Of a stretch of DNA of 64,000 nt, positions 17,291 to 26,560 are shown piece by piece. How positions within the stretch are numbered: position 1 is the stretch's first letter; each line of letters starts with the position of its first letter. Source of the DNA: Faecalicatena sp. Marseille-Q4148 (GTDB lineage Bacteria > Bacillota > Clostridia > Lachnospirales > Lachnospiraceae); assembly GCA_018228665.1 (NCBI GenBank), contig CP073692.1, forward strand, positions 558,001 to 622,000, given 5' to 3'. The notes beneath the pieces were generated by a model. That model saw nothing but the letters and a program-made list of their open reading frames with translations. It did not search any database and was not told the DNA's origin. The translations under genes and the position numbers were made by a program.

Positions 17291-18606
17291 AAGCGGTTCT
17301 GTCCGTGATTTTGTTTATCATTGTGTGTTTTCTCTATTACCTGATCATCGAGTCCGGTGTGATTCCGGGAGCGGACAAAGATGTGGATGCCAAGATCGCA
17401 CAATTAAAACAGACAGAAGAGGCAAAAAAAACAGTGGAGGGCGCCATCATCGACCGCAATCAGGAAGCAATCACACAAGCAGAAGAGCCTGGAACTCCGG
17501 CGATTTGTTTGTTTCCGGAAGCCTATTCTTCTCTTATCGGTTATCAGTCTCACAGATACGGCAATTCAGGGATCCGAAAAATCTATTCTTCGGAACTGCT
17601 GCTGGGCGGAAAAGATGAGGCAGGGGCAACAATCGAATTGACAACAGACAATGCTCTGCAGACATTTTGCTATCAACTATTAGGAAATCAGGTTGGAAGT
17701 ATTGTGATCATGGAGAATCAGTCTTCGCAGATTCTGTCAATGGTCAACCGCTCCGATGAAACAATCGAATATAATGTAAATGAAATCGATAAGCTTTTTG
17801 ATACCTATAAGGAGATTCCGGAATTCTTTTATCATAGAGCATTGCTGGCCCAGGATCCTCCGGGCTCTACCTGGAAAATAGTTACGGCTGCAGCCATGCT
17901 TGAAAATGGAATGGATGATTTTGTTTATGAAGACACGACCGGAGAATATCATGGAATCCGAAATGCAGGTCAAGTACCGCAGGGACGAACCGATTTGGAA
18001 AAAGCACTTGTGACCTCTTCCAACACCTATTTTGCTAAGGCCGGACATATTCTCGGCGGTGCAGCGTTAGAAGAAAGCGCTTCCAAATTTCTTGTCGGTG
18101 AGACGCTTCCGTTGGATTTTACTGTGCTGACCTCGCAGCTTGATCTTGAATTCTATCAGCGTGAGCTTACAGAGCAGACAGCGTTCGGGCAGGGAAGAAC
18201 GACGATCTCACCTCTTCAGATTGCCATGATTCTTCAGGCAGTTGTGAACGATGGTAAGATGCAAAAACCGTATCTGATCAGCAAGATCACAGACGATGGG
18301 AAGGTCATTCGGGAAGGAAAAAGAGAGATCTTGAGTACCGCAGTCGCAGAGAAAACAGCAGACAGGCTCAAGGAATATCTTCGAAAGACAGCCGAGAGTT
18401 ATGGCTATGAGGAAGATGCCTACGGAACGGTTTATGCGAAGACCGGAACGGCTCAAATCTCATCCAAGCAGTATAATCATATTTATCTGGTGTTCGCAAC
18501 AGAAGAATATACCGGAATCATTTCTATGGACCGTTCTTCAAAAAGCAGCAGTTCTTTAATCCCGCTGAGTCAGGAACTGCTTGATTATCTTCAGAAAAAT
18601 ATGTAA
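17257..18606 (+). CDS. Class B penicillin-binding protein (PbpA-like transpeptidase)
   Basis: A 449-residue protein with one N-terminal membrane helix (about 13-32), a short N-terminal domain and a transpeptidase domain. The catalytic motifs are S204-T-W-K207, S254-S-N256 and K395-T-G-T398. The size and short N-terminal part recall actinobacterial PbpA, which pairs with RodA in the pknA/pknB locus, rather than the 978-residue PBP2 encoded at 44.5 kb. It crosslinks peptidoglycan outside the membrane. Start at 17257 follows gaaaggagggaggctgt and overlaps the SEDS gene by 34 nt, implying coupled translation. Confidence 0.92.
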   Translation: MQTKKSNAQRVKAVLSVILFIIVCFLYYLIIESGVIPGADKDVDAKIAQLKQTEEAKKTVEGAIIDRNQEAITQAEEPGTPAICLFPEAYSSLIGYQSHRYGNSGIRKIYSSELLLGGKDEAGATIELTTDNALQTFCYQLLGNQVGSIVIMENQSSQILSMVNRSDETIEYNVNEIDKLFDTYKEIPEFFYHRALLAQDPPGSTWKIVTAAAMLENGMDDFVYEDTTGEYHGIRNAGQVPQGRTDLEKALVTSSNTYFAKAGHILGGAALEESASKFLVGETLPLDFTVLTSQLDLEFYQRELTEQTAFGQGRTTISPLQIAMILQAVVNDGKMQKPYLISKITDDGKVIREGKREILSTAVAEKTADRLKEYLRKTAESYGYEEDAYGTVYAKTGTAQISSKQYNHIYLVFATEEYTGIISMDRSSKSSSSLIPLSQELLDYLQKNM

Positions 18607-18620
18607 AAGGGGAAAATGCT

Positions 18621-19319
18621 ATGTTATTTGTTACAGGGGACACTCACGGCGATCATGACAGATTTTTTAAAGAGAATGAAAAACCGGGAACAGGAGATAC
18701 ATTAATCATCTGTGGGGATTTCGGATATCTGTTCAGTGGCAGTAAGCGGGAACAGGAGTATCTGAATACGCTTACCTCCCTTCCATATCAGATACTTTTT
18801 GTGGATGGAAACCACGAGAACTTTGACCTTCTGGAAACGTATCCGGTACAGAAGTGGTGTGGAGGGAAGGTTCACATGCTTCGACAGGACAAGCACGGAA
18901 TCCCGAAAGTCATCCATCTGATGCGCGGGCAGGTTTTTGAAATGAAAGGGAAAAAGATATTTACCTTTGGCGGCGCTTATTCTATTGATAAATATAGCCG
19001 AAATCCCGGTGTGAGTTGGTGGAGCCAGGAAATGCCGACCGATGAAGAAATGCAAGAGGCAATCAAGAATTTAAAAAGGCATCATTTTCAGGTGGATTAT
19101 ATTGTAACCCACACTGCTCCGGAAGATACGATGACAAGATTTCATCCATATCATCCGGAGGAGCAGCGGTTAAATAATTTTTTAGAGTGGGTAAGGGAAA
19201 ATACCGCCTACAGTCACTGGTATTTTGGACATCTTCATCAAGATAAAGACCTATGGAGGAATCAAAGTGTTCTGTATCAGGAGATTAGAAATATGGAGAC
19301 AAATGAGAAGATTGTCTGA
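18621..19319 (+). CDS. Calcineurin-like metallophosphoesterase
   Basis: A 232-residue soluble protein with the metallophosphoesterase motif series GDTHGDHDRF (6-15), CGDFGYLF (31-38), DGNHENFD (about 61-68), THTAP and GHLHQD. These supply the two-metal site. The family includes protein phosphatases, nucleotide hydrolases and phosphodiesterases, and the substrate is not readable here. It lies 14 nt downstream of the PBP gene, so is probably co-transcribed with the FHA/SEDS/PBP genes; a third phosphatase in this locus is possible but unproven. Confidence 0.85.
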   Translation: MLFVTGDTHGDHDRFFKENEKPGTGDTLIICGDFGYLFSGSKREQEYLNTLTSLPYQILFVDGNHENFDLLETYPVQKWCGGKVHMLRQDKHGIPKVIHLMRGQVFEMKGKKIFTFGGAYSIDKYSRNPGVSWWSQEMPTDEEMQEAIKNLKRHHFQVDYIVTHTAPEDTMTRFHPYHPEEQRLNNFLEWVRENTAYSHWYFGHLHQDKDLWRNQSVLYQEIRNMETNEKIV

Positions 19320-19376
19320 AGAATGAAGTAAATATTAAAAAATAGTGAAAATATGCACTGCTTATTTTAAATTATA

Positions 19377-19405
19377 TGTACACATTATATAAAATTTGAT
19401 AAAAT
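19377..19405 (+). promoter_or_regulatory. Probable sigma-A promoter of the ABC transporter island
   Basis: tgtaca (19377-19382) and taaaat (19400-19405) are 17 nt apart, with a TGn extension (ttgataaaat). The gap 19320-19437 is very AT-rich and ends in the strong binding site gaaggaggcgg. Confidence 0.5.
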
Positions 19406-19437
19406 AATTAAAACAAAACAGAAGGAGGCGGAGAGAT

Positions 19438-21570
19438 ATGAAGTTAATAAATATTTCAAAAATATATCACAATAAGCATTCTGATGTAACTGCACTAAAT
19501 CATTTGAATTTAGAAATAAATCAAATGGGGATTACCGCAATTATCGGTCCGAGTGGTTGTGGAAAGACAACGTTACTTCATATCTTGAGCGGGCGGGAAA
19601 CTGATTTTGAAGGGGAAAGAATTGTCCAGGGTAATATTGAGGTAATTGAACAGGATATTATACTGTTTGAAAAAATGAGCGTTTTAGACAATTTGAAGAT
19701 GGTTAGCGATAATTTCGAAGAAACGGAGCAGTTATTAACACATTTTCAAATGGAAGAGCATAAAGAGAAGAAAATAAAGAACTTATCTGTTGGACAAAAA
19801 AAGCGAGTACAGATTATTCGTTCACTGCTAAATCATCCGGACTACCTACTGTGCGATGAACCAACCTCTTCATTGGATTATGAGAATGCAGAGGCTGTAA
19901 TGCAGATGCTTTGTGAAATTAGTCAGGAGATCAGTGTTGTTATTGTAACGCACGACAGAGCCATTGTCGATCATTATGCCGATCAGGTTATCAAAATGCA
20001 AAAAGGATGTATTGAAAGGATCGAGGTTAAAAATGTAAAACAGCAATTTGTACCGGTAAATCATGCAGTCGAAAAAAAGTCAGTAAGGAAACACTTCGAT
20101 TTGTTTTGTAAGATTATTTGCTCAAGAGTTGGTGAAATACTTTTTTTGACTATACTTATATTTCTGATGTGTATTTCTCTTTTTAGCTCATCATTATTCC
20201 AGAGTGTGAATCAAACCGTGAATGATAAAGGAAAGTGGCGAACTGGAGAAAATATAATTACATCACAGCCAAACAAAGGAAATAATATTTTTCGAGATTC
20301 TATTGATGAAAACGATATTGAGAAACTTGAATATTCTTCAGGAGCATTTTACTATGATTTGTATTCAGCAGATGATATTCAACTTGTGAAAGACAATGTG
20401 GAAGAAGTGATCGGATATCGGTGTGGGTGGAATATACACTTATTTAGTCAGCATGGAACATGGATGCCTCGTATTTACTATGATCGTATCATTGAATTGG
20501 TAAAACAAGCAGATTCGGAGGTAGAAAAAACCGGACGATCTTATACAGAATATGAACTTTATTTAAAAAAATATGTGGATTCGATGAGTGAAGAAGAAAA
20601 ACGTAATGCCAGCCAATATTATACGACGGATTTTAGAAATCAGGAAAGAATCAATAATCATACAGAAGTATATTTAGAAGATGAATTTCTTAGATTTGCA
20701 CCATTTTCATCAGGAGAACAAGTCGCGTTTTATCAAATATTTGATCAATACCAATTACCGATACGATATGGAAGGTGGATGGAGAGTGATCAGGAAATCG
20801 TTGTACCTTATAATGTTGCTGTACAGATGCAGGAATTGAACAATCTGTCATCTCCGGAAGAGATTATAGGACAGTCTTATCCGGTGTATTTGCCGAAGAA
20901 TACAATAGGCGTACCGAGTAATGAAGATAAAATTAAAAAAGTATGCTCTTTTACAGTTGTAGGAATTACATATTATGGGCATGAAGATGAAAAACAAATT
21001 TTTTTACGAGAAGGTATTTGGGACAGACTGCGTTCAGATTTTTATGAATTTCAAGATGATGTACAGTATCAGTATGTAGATTTTATCGTAGATGAAACTG
21101 CAAAGGCAGAGGAAGTAGCTGGGAGAATAGATAGTCTATTAGAAAGTGAGGAAAGTCATTTTGTGACAAAATCCGGCTCCCAAATTATCAAAGAAGATTA
21201 TCAAAATGCATCGATATTCCGTATTTTTGTATGGCTGTTATGTATGGGAATGGTAATATTTTTAATTATAAGCCATATTGTCATTCGAAAAAGAGAGAAA
21301 AAAGAAGCTGCATTAATGAGGATATATGGTTACCGGCCGATTCTTATTACACTTTGGAAGGTATTTGGAATATTTGCAGTTGTGGGAATTCTTCAAATCT
21401 TATGCTTACCATTTATCAGTGAAACTTTGAATACATTTGCTTCATCACTTGGGTTTGAATATATGCTGAATAAAGATGTGCGAGGATATCTATTTGCATG
21501 GAGCATCAGCCTTATCCTTGTTCTTTTGATTGAATTATTCTTTCAGAGAAAACGAAGTGGAGGTGAGTAG
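19438..21570 (+). CDS. MacB-like ABC transporter: ATPase fused to four-TM permease
   Basis: A 710-residue protein. The N-terminal ATPase has Walker A GPSGCGKT (37-44), signature LSVGQ (116-120) and DEPTSSLD (140-147). One membrane helix follows at about 231-254, then a large extracytoplasmic domain (about 255-590) and three further helices near the C-terminus, the topology of MacB/FtsX-type mechanotransmission transporters. The next gene, starting immediately after this stop codon, has the same layout, so they likely form a heterodimer. Such transporters export peptides or lipoproteins or give antimicrobial resistance. The gene is AT-rich compared with upstream genes. Confidence 0.85.
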   Translation: MKLINISKIYHNKHSDVTALNHLNLEINQMGITAIIGPSGCGKTTLLHILSGRETDFEGERIVQGNIEVIEQDIILFEKMSVLDNLKMVSDNFEETEQLLTHFQMEEHKEKKIKNLSVGQKKRVQIIRSLLNHPDYLLCDEPTSSLDYENAEAVMQMLCEISQEISVVIVTHDRAIVDHYADQVIKMQKGCIERIEVKNVKQQFVPVNHAVEKKSVRKHFDLFCKIICSRVGEILFLTILIFLMCISLFSSSLFQSVNQTVNDKGKWRTGENIITSQPNKGNNIFRDSIDENDIEKLEYSSGAFYYDLYSADDIQLVKDNVEEVIGYRCGWNIHLFSQHGTWMPRIYYDRIIELVKQADSEVEKTGRSYTEYELYLKKYVDSMSEEEKRNASQYYTTDFRNQERINNHTEVYLEDEFLRFAPFSSGEQVAFYQIFDQYQLPIRYGRWMESDQEIVVPYNVAVQMQELNNLSSPEEIIGQSYPVYLPKNTIGVPSNEDKIKKVCSFTVVGITYYGHEDEKQIFLREGIWDRLRSDFYEFQDDVQYQYVDFIVDETAKAEEVAGRIDSLLESEESHFVTKSGSQIIKEDYQNASIFRIFVWLLCMGMVIFLIISHIVIRKREKKEAALMRIYGYRPILITLWKVFGIFAVVGILQILCLPFISETLNTFASSLGFEYMLNKDVRGYLFAWSISLILVLLIELFFQRKRSGGE

Positions 21571-23361
21571 ATGTTTTTGAAATTACACAATGTACACAAA
21601 CATTTTGGAAAAACATTTCTCTTTCAAAATGTAAATCTTGAATTTTCAAAATGTGGACTTTACTTTTTGACAGGGGAAAGCGGAAGTGGGAAAACTACAC
21701 TTTTAAATATCATTGCCGGATATGAAAGAGCGGATGGTGAACGAATACTTTCTGATGATATTTCCATTGCCTGCATTTTTCAAAGTTATGAACTGATAGA
21801 AGAATTAACTGTCCGTGACAATCTATATCTTTATCAAAATGTGTTTCGGGAAGGAGAAACGGAGTATTCAAAAGAAATCATAGAAGAACTTGGACTTGAA
21901 GAAGTGCTGGAGCACTATCCAAAAGAGCTTTCCGGCGGACAAAAACAACGTGTCGGAATTGCGAGGGCATTGCTATTGCACCCCAATATGATTATATGCG
22001 ATGAACCAACAGAAGCGTTAGATGTTGAAAACAAAGAAAAAGTTTTACAATTATTAAAAAAGCTTTCGCGTCATATGATTGTTCTCATTGCTTCACATGA
22101 AAAAGCAATTTTAGAAGAATATTATGACTACCATTATGAAATTTTAGATAAAAATGTTATATGTACGGAGAAACGGGTTGCGGGAGAAGAATGTATTGCT
22201 TCGAAAATGAATGAAGTCCTTGATCTTAAAAAAGTGGATGTATATCTTTGGAAAATGATAAGAAAAAGTACAGTTATGTATTCTGCAATCTTTGGTGTGG
22301 TTTTGCTTGTTACCGTGATTTTTGCACAGGTAAATCATCAGATTTTCAAAGAAAGAAAACAGATAAGTTCCTTGAATTATGATGTTGTGTATCTTTCTGA
22401 CGAAGGCGGTGATAATGAAACATTGAAAAAGGAACTGCCGCTGGATTCTATTAAAAATTCGTATCTTCAGATACCGTTCTCATTTTGGTTTTATGAAGGA
22501 AAAGCTTACAAGCCGAAAATATTTCCATATATCAGTAACCGGAGTAACGTTGAAATACTGGGAAAGGCGAGATTAAATGAAAATGAGATTTTAATCAATG
22601 GGTATGCCGCAGACAAAATGAAAGAAACATTGAAATGTAGTTCACAAGATCTTTTAGGAAGAAAACTTGAATTGAGTTATATTATTGAGAAAGAGGAGTA
22701 CCCGATTATTTTTGAAATCGCAGGAATTGTGCAGGAAGAAGATGTCAATGGCAGAATGAATCTATATTATAATTATGACTATCTAAAGCAGTTCCTGCAG
22801 GAGAAAGAATACTTTACAGGAATGAGTCAATATGACTATTTATGTAAATATCATAGAGAATATGCTTTGGAAGTAAATGAAAAGACTGTTTGCCGGACAT
22901 TTTATGATCAATTGACTTCGATAGACATGAAAGTTTATCACAGCATTTTTTCCAATATGGATGAATTGGGAAAACAAAAAGAAATTTATCAATTGGTATT
23001 TCAAGTCATTCAAATCATTTTATTCATCTTTACTATATTATATGTACTCTTTTATAGTTTGAAAGACACAAGAAAAAATAGGAAGAATCTAAGTATTTTA
23101 ATATCTATGCATATACCAATGCGTGTAATAAAGAAAAGGTATTTTATAAAAAAAGTAATTACTATGACAATCGCAATGATATTAGTTATGGGAGAAATAG
23201 TCAGCTATACACTGATTTCTCGTGAGAACACTATGTTCTTTCAATATATTAGCTATGTAATTGGAGTCTATGTGTTCTATATCATTACACTCATAATATC
23301 ATTAAAATCATTTAGAATCTCCAAAGTTTCAGATATACTAAAAGATAGTAAGGATAATTGA
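21571..23361 (+). CDS. MacB-like ABC transporter, second half (ATPase-permease fusion)
   Basis: A 596-residue partner of the preceding protein. Walker A is GESGSGKT (35-42), the signature LSGGQKQRVGIARAL and Walker B MIICDEPTEALD. A membrane helix lies at about 230-252 (VMYSAIFGVVLLVTVIFAQ), followed by a ~230-residue extracytoplasmic domain and three C-terminal helices. The ATG abuts the TAG of the upstream gene (21568-21570) and gtggaggtgag lies in its end, so both are translated together. Lactococcin-972-type bacteriocin loci carry related ATPase/permease pairs; no precursor peptide was found here. Confidence 0.85.
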   Translation: MFLKLHNVHKHFGKTFLFQNVNLEFSKCGLYFLTGESGSGKTTLLNIIAGYERADGERILSDDISIACIFQSYELIEELTVRDNLYLYQNVFREGETEYSKEIIEELGLEEVLEHYPKELSGGQKQRVGIARALLLHPNMIICDEPTEALDVENKEKVLQLLKKLSRHMIVLIASHEKAILEEYYDYHYEILDKNVICTEKRVAGEECIASKMNEVLDLKKVDVYLWKMIRKSTVMYSAIFGVVLLVTVIFAQVNHQIFKERKQISSLNYDVVYLSDEGGDNETLKKELPLDSIKNSYLQIPFSFWFYEGKAYKPKIFPYISNRSNVEILGKARLNENEILINGYAADKMKETLKCSSQDLLGRKLELSYIIEKEEYPIIFEIAGIVQEEDVNGRMNLYYNYDYLKQFLQEKEYFTGMSQYDYLCKYHREYALEVNEKTVCRTFYDQLTSIDMKVYHSIFSNMDELGKQKEIYQLVFQVIQIILFIFTILYVLFYSLKDTRKNRKNLSILISMHIPMRVIKKRYFIKKVITMTIAMILVMGEIVSYTLISRENTMFFQYISYVIGVYVFYIITLIISLKSFRISKVSDILKDSKDN

Positions 23362-23465
23362 TTTTATAAGTTACTTTTAAAATGGGAAGAAAGAATGTAA
23401 GAAAAATTGTTGCTGTTCCACTGGGAAGAAGATATAAAATAACCAAAACGAAAGGAGAATACCCC

Positions 23466-24215
23466 ATGAAACATAAGTTAGGTAAGATTCTTTTTATAAG
23501 CATAATGATCGTCATGGTAGCAGTCATCCTTATTTTTCTTGGTAGTAAAGTAATTGAAAATCCTTTTGTAAAGAATAATGTCCTGATAAAACAAACCAAA
23601 AAAGAAAATAAGGAACCTATAAAAAATAGTGTTGAGACTTCTGCAGATACCGGAAAACTGCCATCTGCTCCACAAGTTGGAGTGTTACCTTATGAAGAAA
23701 ATATCGTTGAAATTGGAAAGGTTTTTCAATATCCAGGATACAATCTGGATATTGTGATTGATGAGGTGAACGTAACAAAAGAAAATGTGGATTCAGATGC
23801 ACCATACCACGCAATGGATGATGAAAATTATCCGATGAAATTTGATGAAAATTATAATCTAGTGAATGATTTCAGCTATGTTACAGTGCGCTTAACATTA
23901 AAAAATCTGGAACCTTCTCCACAGAAAGTGCGTCTTAATACATTTCGGTATTTTATTATGGAACATGAGTCCGGAAAATATGTAAGTCCATTTTATATGG
24001 GAGATATGAGAGGATATAAAACGCAGGCAGATCCCTATGTGCCGGATAAATCATATGCATTAGTCGAAATCCCTGCAGAAAGTGACTTTTCCTGCAATCT
24101 TGTCTACATTGAACCAGACGAGGACATTAATGGAAAGGATGCTTATATACAAGTGGATTTTACAGGAAATGTCGATCCGGAAAATCAGTTAAGAAGATAT
24201 GTGAGGTTGTGGTAG
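23466..24215 (+). CDS. Membrane-anchored extracytoplasmic protein of unknown function
   Basis: A 249-residue protein with an N-terminal hydrophobic helix (about 9-29) and a Lys/Glu/Pro linker, then a beta-rich domain with 'YVTVRLTLKNLEPSPQKV', the kind of immunoglobulin-like fold seen in DUF4352/DUF5028-type proteins. No lipobox is visible, so it is probably tethered by its helix. Start 23466 is set by cgaaaggagaatacccc; the upstream in-frame ATG at 23382 lacks a binding site. A shorter protein of similar plan is encoded at 27206, on the other side of the ABC-2 cassette. Confidence 0.65.
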   Translation: MKHKLGKILFISIMIVMVAVILIFLGSKVIENPFVKNNVLIKQTKKENKEPIKNSVETSADTGKLPSAPQVGVLPYEENIVEIGKVFQYPGYNLDIVIDEVNVTKENVDSDAPYHAMDDENYPMKFDENYNLVNDFSYVTVRLTLKNLEPSPQKVRLNTFRYFIMEHESGKYVSPFYMGDMRGYKTQADPYVPDKSYALVEIPAESDFSCNLVYIEPDEDINGKDAYIQVDFTGNVDPENQLRRYVRLW

Positions 24216-24217
24216 AT

Positions 24218-25042
24218 ATGAGTAAGAACAGTAAGATCGAATGGAAGAGAGCCTTTATGAACCGGAAAACAGCGGTAACTCTAGTAATCGGCTGCGTTAT
24301 TGCTGTTGTTCACATGTTTCATATACTTCCAATGATAATTTCAGTAAATTCAGCTCCTGTTAAAAGTAACATGCAGTATCCGATCAATCTTTTTACCGGA
24401 TGGCTTGGAGGAGATCCTTCAAGCTTAGAAGGACTACTGTATTATATACTTATTCCTATTCTGGCAGTACTTCCTTACAGCATATCTTATCTGGAAGATA
24501 AAGAAACCGGATATGTGAAACAAATATATACACGTGACCAGAGAATGGGTTATCTGAAAGCAAAATTTTTAAGCGTGTTTTGTGTTGGCGGAACAGTTTG
24601 TGTTGTACCGTTAATTTTAAATCTGATGCTATGTGCAACGATTCTTCCGGCGCTATATCCACAAAATCTGGCAGGTACATTTATTAACGCAAATGTTCTT
24701 TGGTTTGGAATCCATGAAACACATCCGCTGTTGTATGCTATGATTTTTATACTGATTGATTTTATTTATGCAGGATTTATGGCAGTCCTTCCGCTAGCGT
24801 TCAGTTTTTTTTCGACAAAAAAATTTGTAATACTGCTGATGCCTTTTGTCATTCATATATTTACCTATTCTCTTTCGATGATGTTGCCAATGTCTGATTC
24901 CGTAGAGTATTCTCCTATTATATTTTTAAGACCGGCTAATGGGTGTCCGACGTTATGGCTGCTGCTCGGATATGGTCTGTTATTTTTTATAGTAGGAGGT
25001 CTGTTGTTTTGGAAAATGGGAAAAGAAGAAGATATTTTTTAA
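24218..25042 (+). CDS. ABC-2-like permease subunit (first of three)
   Basis: A 274-residue integral membrane protein with about six helices: one near the N-terminus (about 19-39), one around 75-95, and four further on. The segment YLEDKETGYVKQIYTRDQR following the second helix is typical of ABC-2 permeases. I prefer the ATG at 24218 (gaggt 10 nt upstream) over GTG 24209. It is the first of three permease genes followed by one ATPase gene, an order resembling lantibiotic-immunity LanFEG or bacitracin-type BcrAB transporters. Confidence 0.78.
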   Translation: MSKNSKIEWKRAFMNRKTAVTLVIGCVIAVVHMFHILPMIISVNSAPVKSNMQYPINLFTGWLGGDPSSLEGLLYYILIPILAVLPYSISYLEDKETGYVKQIYTRDQRMGYLKAKFLSVFCVGGTVCVVPLILNLMLCATILPALYPQNLAGTFINANVLWFGIHETHPLLYAMIFILIDFIYAGFMAVLPLAFSFFSTKKFVILLMPFVIHIFTYSLSMMLPMSDSVEYSPIIFLRPANGCPTLWLLLGYGLLFFIVGGLLFWKMGKEEDIF

Positions 25043-25776
25043 TAAAACGAAGCGAAATGACAGTAGTGATTTTATATAGTCTTGGCATGTCAATCGTATT
25101 GTTTTTTCTATTGGCAAGAGCAGTTCGCTTTTTGAATGTAATGGGATGGAATTACTGTATGCTAGATTGTCTTCATGAAATGGAAGATGCACAGAATTTC
25201 GGAATATTTTATTTCCTCATAACAGTTTCGCTGATTGTTGGAAAGCAGAGAAGTTTACATGAACCTGCATTTGTTGTCTGTTACAGCAGTACTAAGGTAA
25301 TCTGGAAGCAGATGTTTGGGAATCTTTTGAAATGGTCAGCAGTTTTTTCGGGAATTTATTGCGGACTTGTCTGTCTGTTTTCTGCTCTTTCTTCTTATGA
25401 GGCAAATAACTGGCATGTAAAATATAGTATGTTCCATAATGTGACAGGAACATTGTATGAAGGTTCCACCGTTCTGGTCATTACAGCATTTATTGTGTTT
25501 GCTTTTATAAAAACTGTAATCGGAGCAGCTATTTTGAGTCTTTTGGAATATGGAGTGGGCGGCGTTATGATCGGTTATGTGATCATTCTGATTCCTGTAG
25601 CAGTTGAGTGGTTTGGAAGTGAGTTTGTTCTCTTTTTTAATTTATTTTCCATTTCACAAGATAAGTTTATAGATCCGGGAAAAATATTCATACTGATAGG
25701 TATCGGCGCAATTGCTGTATTTGGAATATATCTGGCTGGCTGTAAAATCTGGAGGGAAAAAGAGTTTTATGGATAG
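25009..25776 (+). CDS. ABC-2-like permease subunit (second), TTG start
   Basis: A 255-residue membrane protein with about six helices. No ATG is well placed; the TTG at 25009 has a perfect aggaggt eight nt upstream (24993-24999) and gives the N-terminus M-ENGKRRRYFLIKRSEM, a basic start before the first helix. This start overlaps the preceding permease by 34 nt. The ATG at 25057 is a poorer alternative without a binding site. It shares general topology, but little obvious sequence, with its two neighbours. Confidence 0.72.
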   Translation: MENGKRRRYFLIKRSEMTVVILYSLGMSIVLFFLLARAVRFLNVMGWNYCMLDCLHEMEDAQNFGIFYFLITVSLIVGKQRSLHEPAFVVCYSSTKVIWKQMFGNLLKWSAVFSGIYCGLVCLFSALSSYEANNWHVKYSMFHNVTGTLYEGSTVLVITAFIVFAFIKTVIGAAILSLLEYGVGGVMIGYVIILIPVAVEWFGSEFVLFFNLFSISQDKFIDPGKIFILIGIGAIAVFGIYLAGCKIWREKEFYG

Positions 25777-26560
25777 GATAAAACAAAGAAAACGGCTTTT
25801 TTTATATGAATGCCGTCAGACTATTATAAGCAAAAGTTATCAGTTTCTCATACCGGCACTTGTTGCGCTTCAGGGATGTTTTGTTTCGCTGAATATGTGG
25901 AAAGAAGAGCTTACCACTCCCGTATTATATAGTAGCTTTCTGGAGGGAATGCAGCAAATATCAGGGATGTTGTTAGGACCTGAGCGTTTCCTCATTCCCG
26001 GAGACTGGTGTGTGTTTGTTTTTTTCTTTTTGTATATAATAGGCAGGGACGCAAAAAACTATACTGCTGGCACCGGTTTACAGCTATTGCTGAGAACAGA
26101 ACGGGTAGAAAATATCTGGTATGTGAAGTGTTTTACGAGTCTGATTCAGGCAATATTGTATTTCGGAACTGCGTATTTTGTAATATTGTTGTTTATAATT
26201 TGGAAATATGGAATTTCAGCGGAAATGCTTTTACCGGTGGAGGAGTTTCTGAAACAATTTTTGATTCCCGTCATAACCGCATGGACAATTGCAGTGTGGC
26301 AAATGGTAATTTCTATGAAGATAAATACAATTTCCGGGGTAATTTTTATGGTTGGGCTTGTTGTTTCTTCAGCGTATGCACAGAAATGGTATTTAATCGG
26401 AAACTATTTGATGAAACTACGGGTAACAGCACTGATTGATTCTGGATTTTCGTATGGGAAAATACTTATATTTCTAATGATACTTTTAGTGACTGGAATA
26501 ATAGTTGGAAATATTTTGATAAGGCGGATAGATTATTTACGGGCAAAGGGGGATTTGTAA
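25769..26560 (+). CDS. ABC-2-like permease subunit (third)
   Basis: A 263-residue membrane protein with about six helices and a basic start (MDRIKQRKRLFLYECRQTI), typical of the cytoplasmic lead-in of ABC-2 permeases. Start 25769 follows ctggagggaaaaagag and overlaps the previous gene by 8 nt. Its stop codon overlaps the ATPase start at 26560 (taatg). Three different permease subunits for one ATPase is one more than the usual LanE/LanG pair. Confidence 0.74.
   Translation: MDRIKQRKRLFLYECRQTIISKSYQFLIPALVALQGCFVSLNMWKEELTTPVLYSSFLEGMQQISGMLLGPERFLIPGDWCVFVFFFLYIIGRDAKNYTAGTGLQLLLRTERVENIWYVKCFTSLIQAILYFGTAYFVILLFIIWKYGISAEMLLPVEEFLKQFLIPVITAWTIAVWQMVISMKINTISGVIFMVGLVVSSAYAQKWYLIGNYLMKLRVTALIDSGFSYGKILIFLMILLVTGIIVGNILIRRIDYLRAKGDL

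Noticed and set aside
26008..26439. 143-codon + strand frame within the third permease
   Set aside because: Out of frame with a six-helix permease whose start, overlap and stop fit its neighbours; Cys/Asn-rich composition looks like a shadow.
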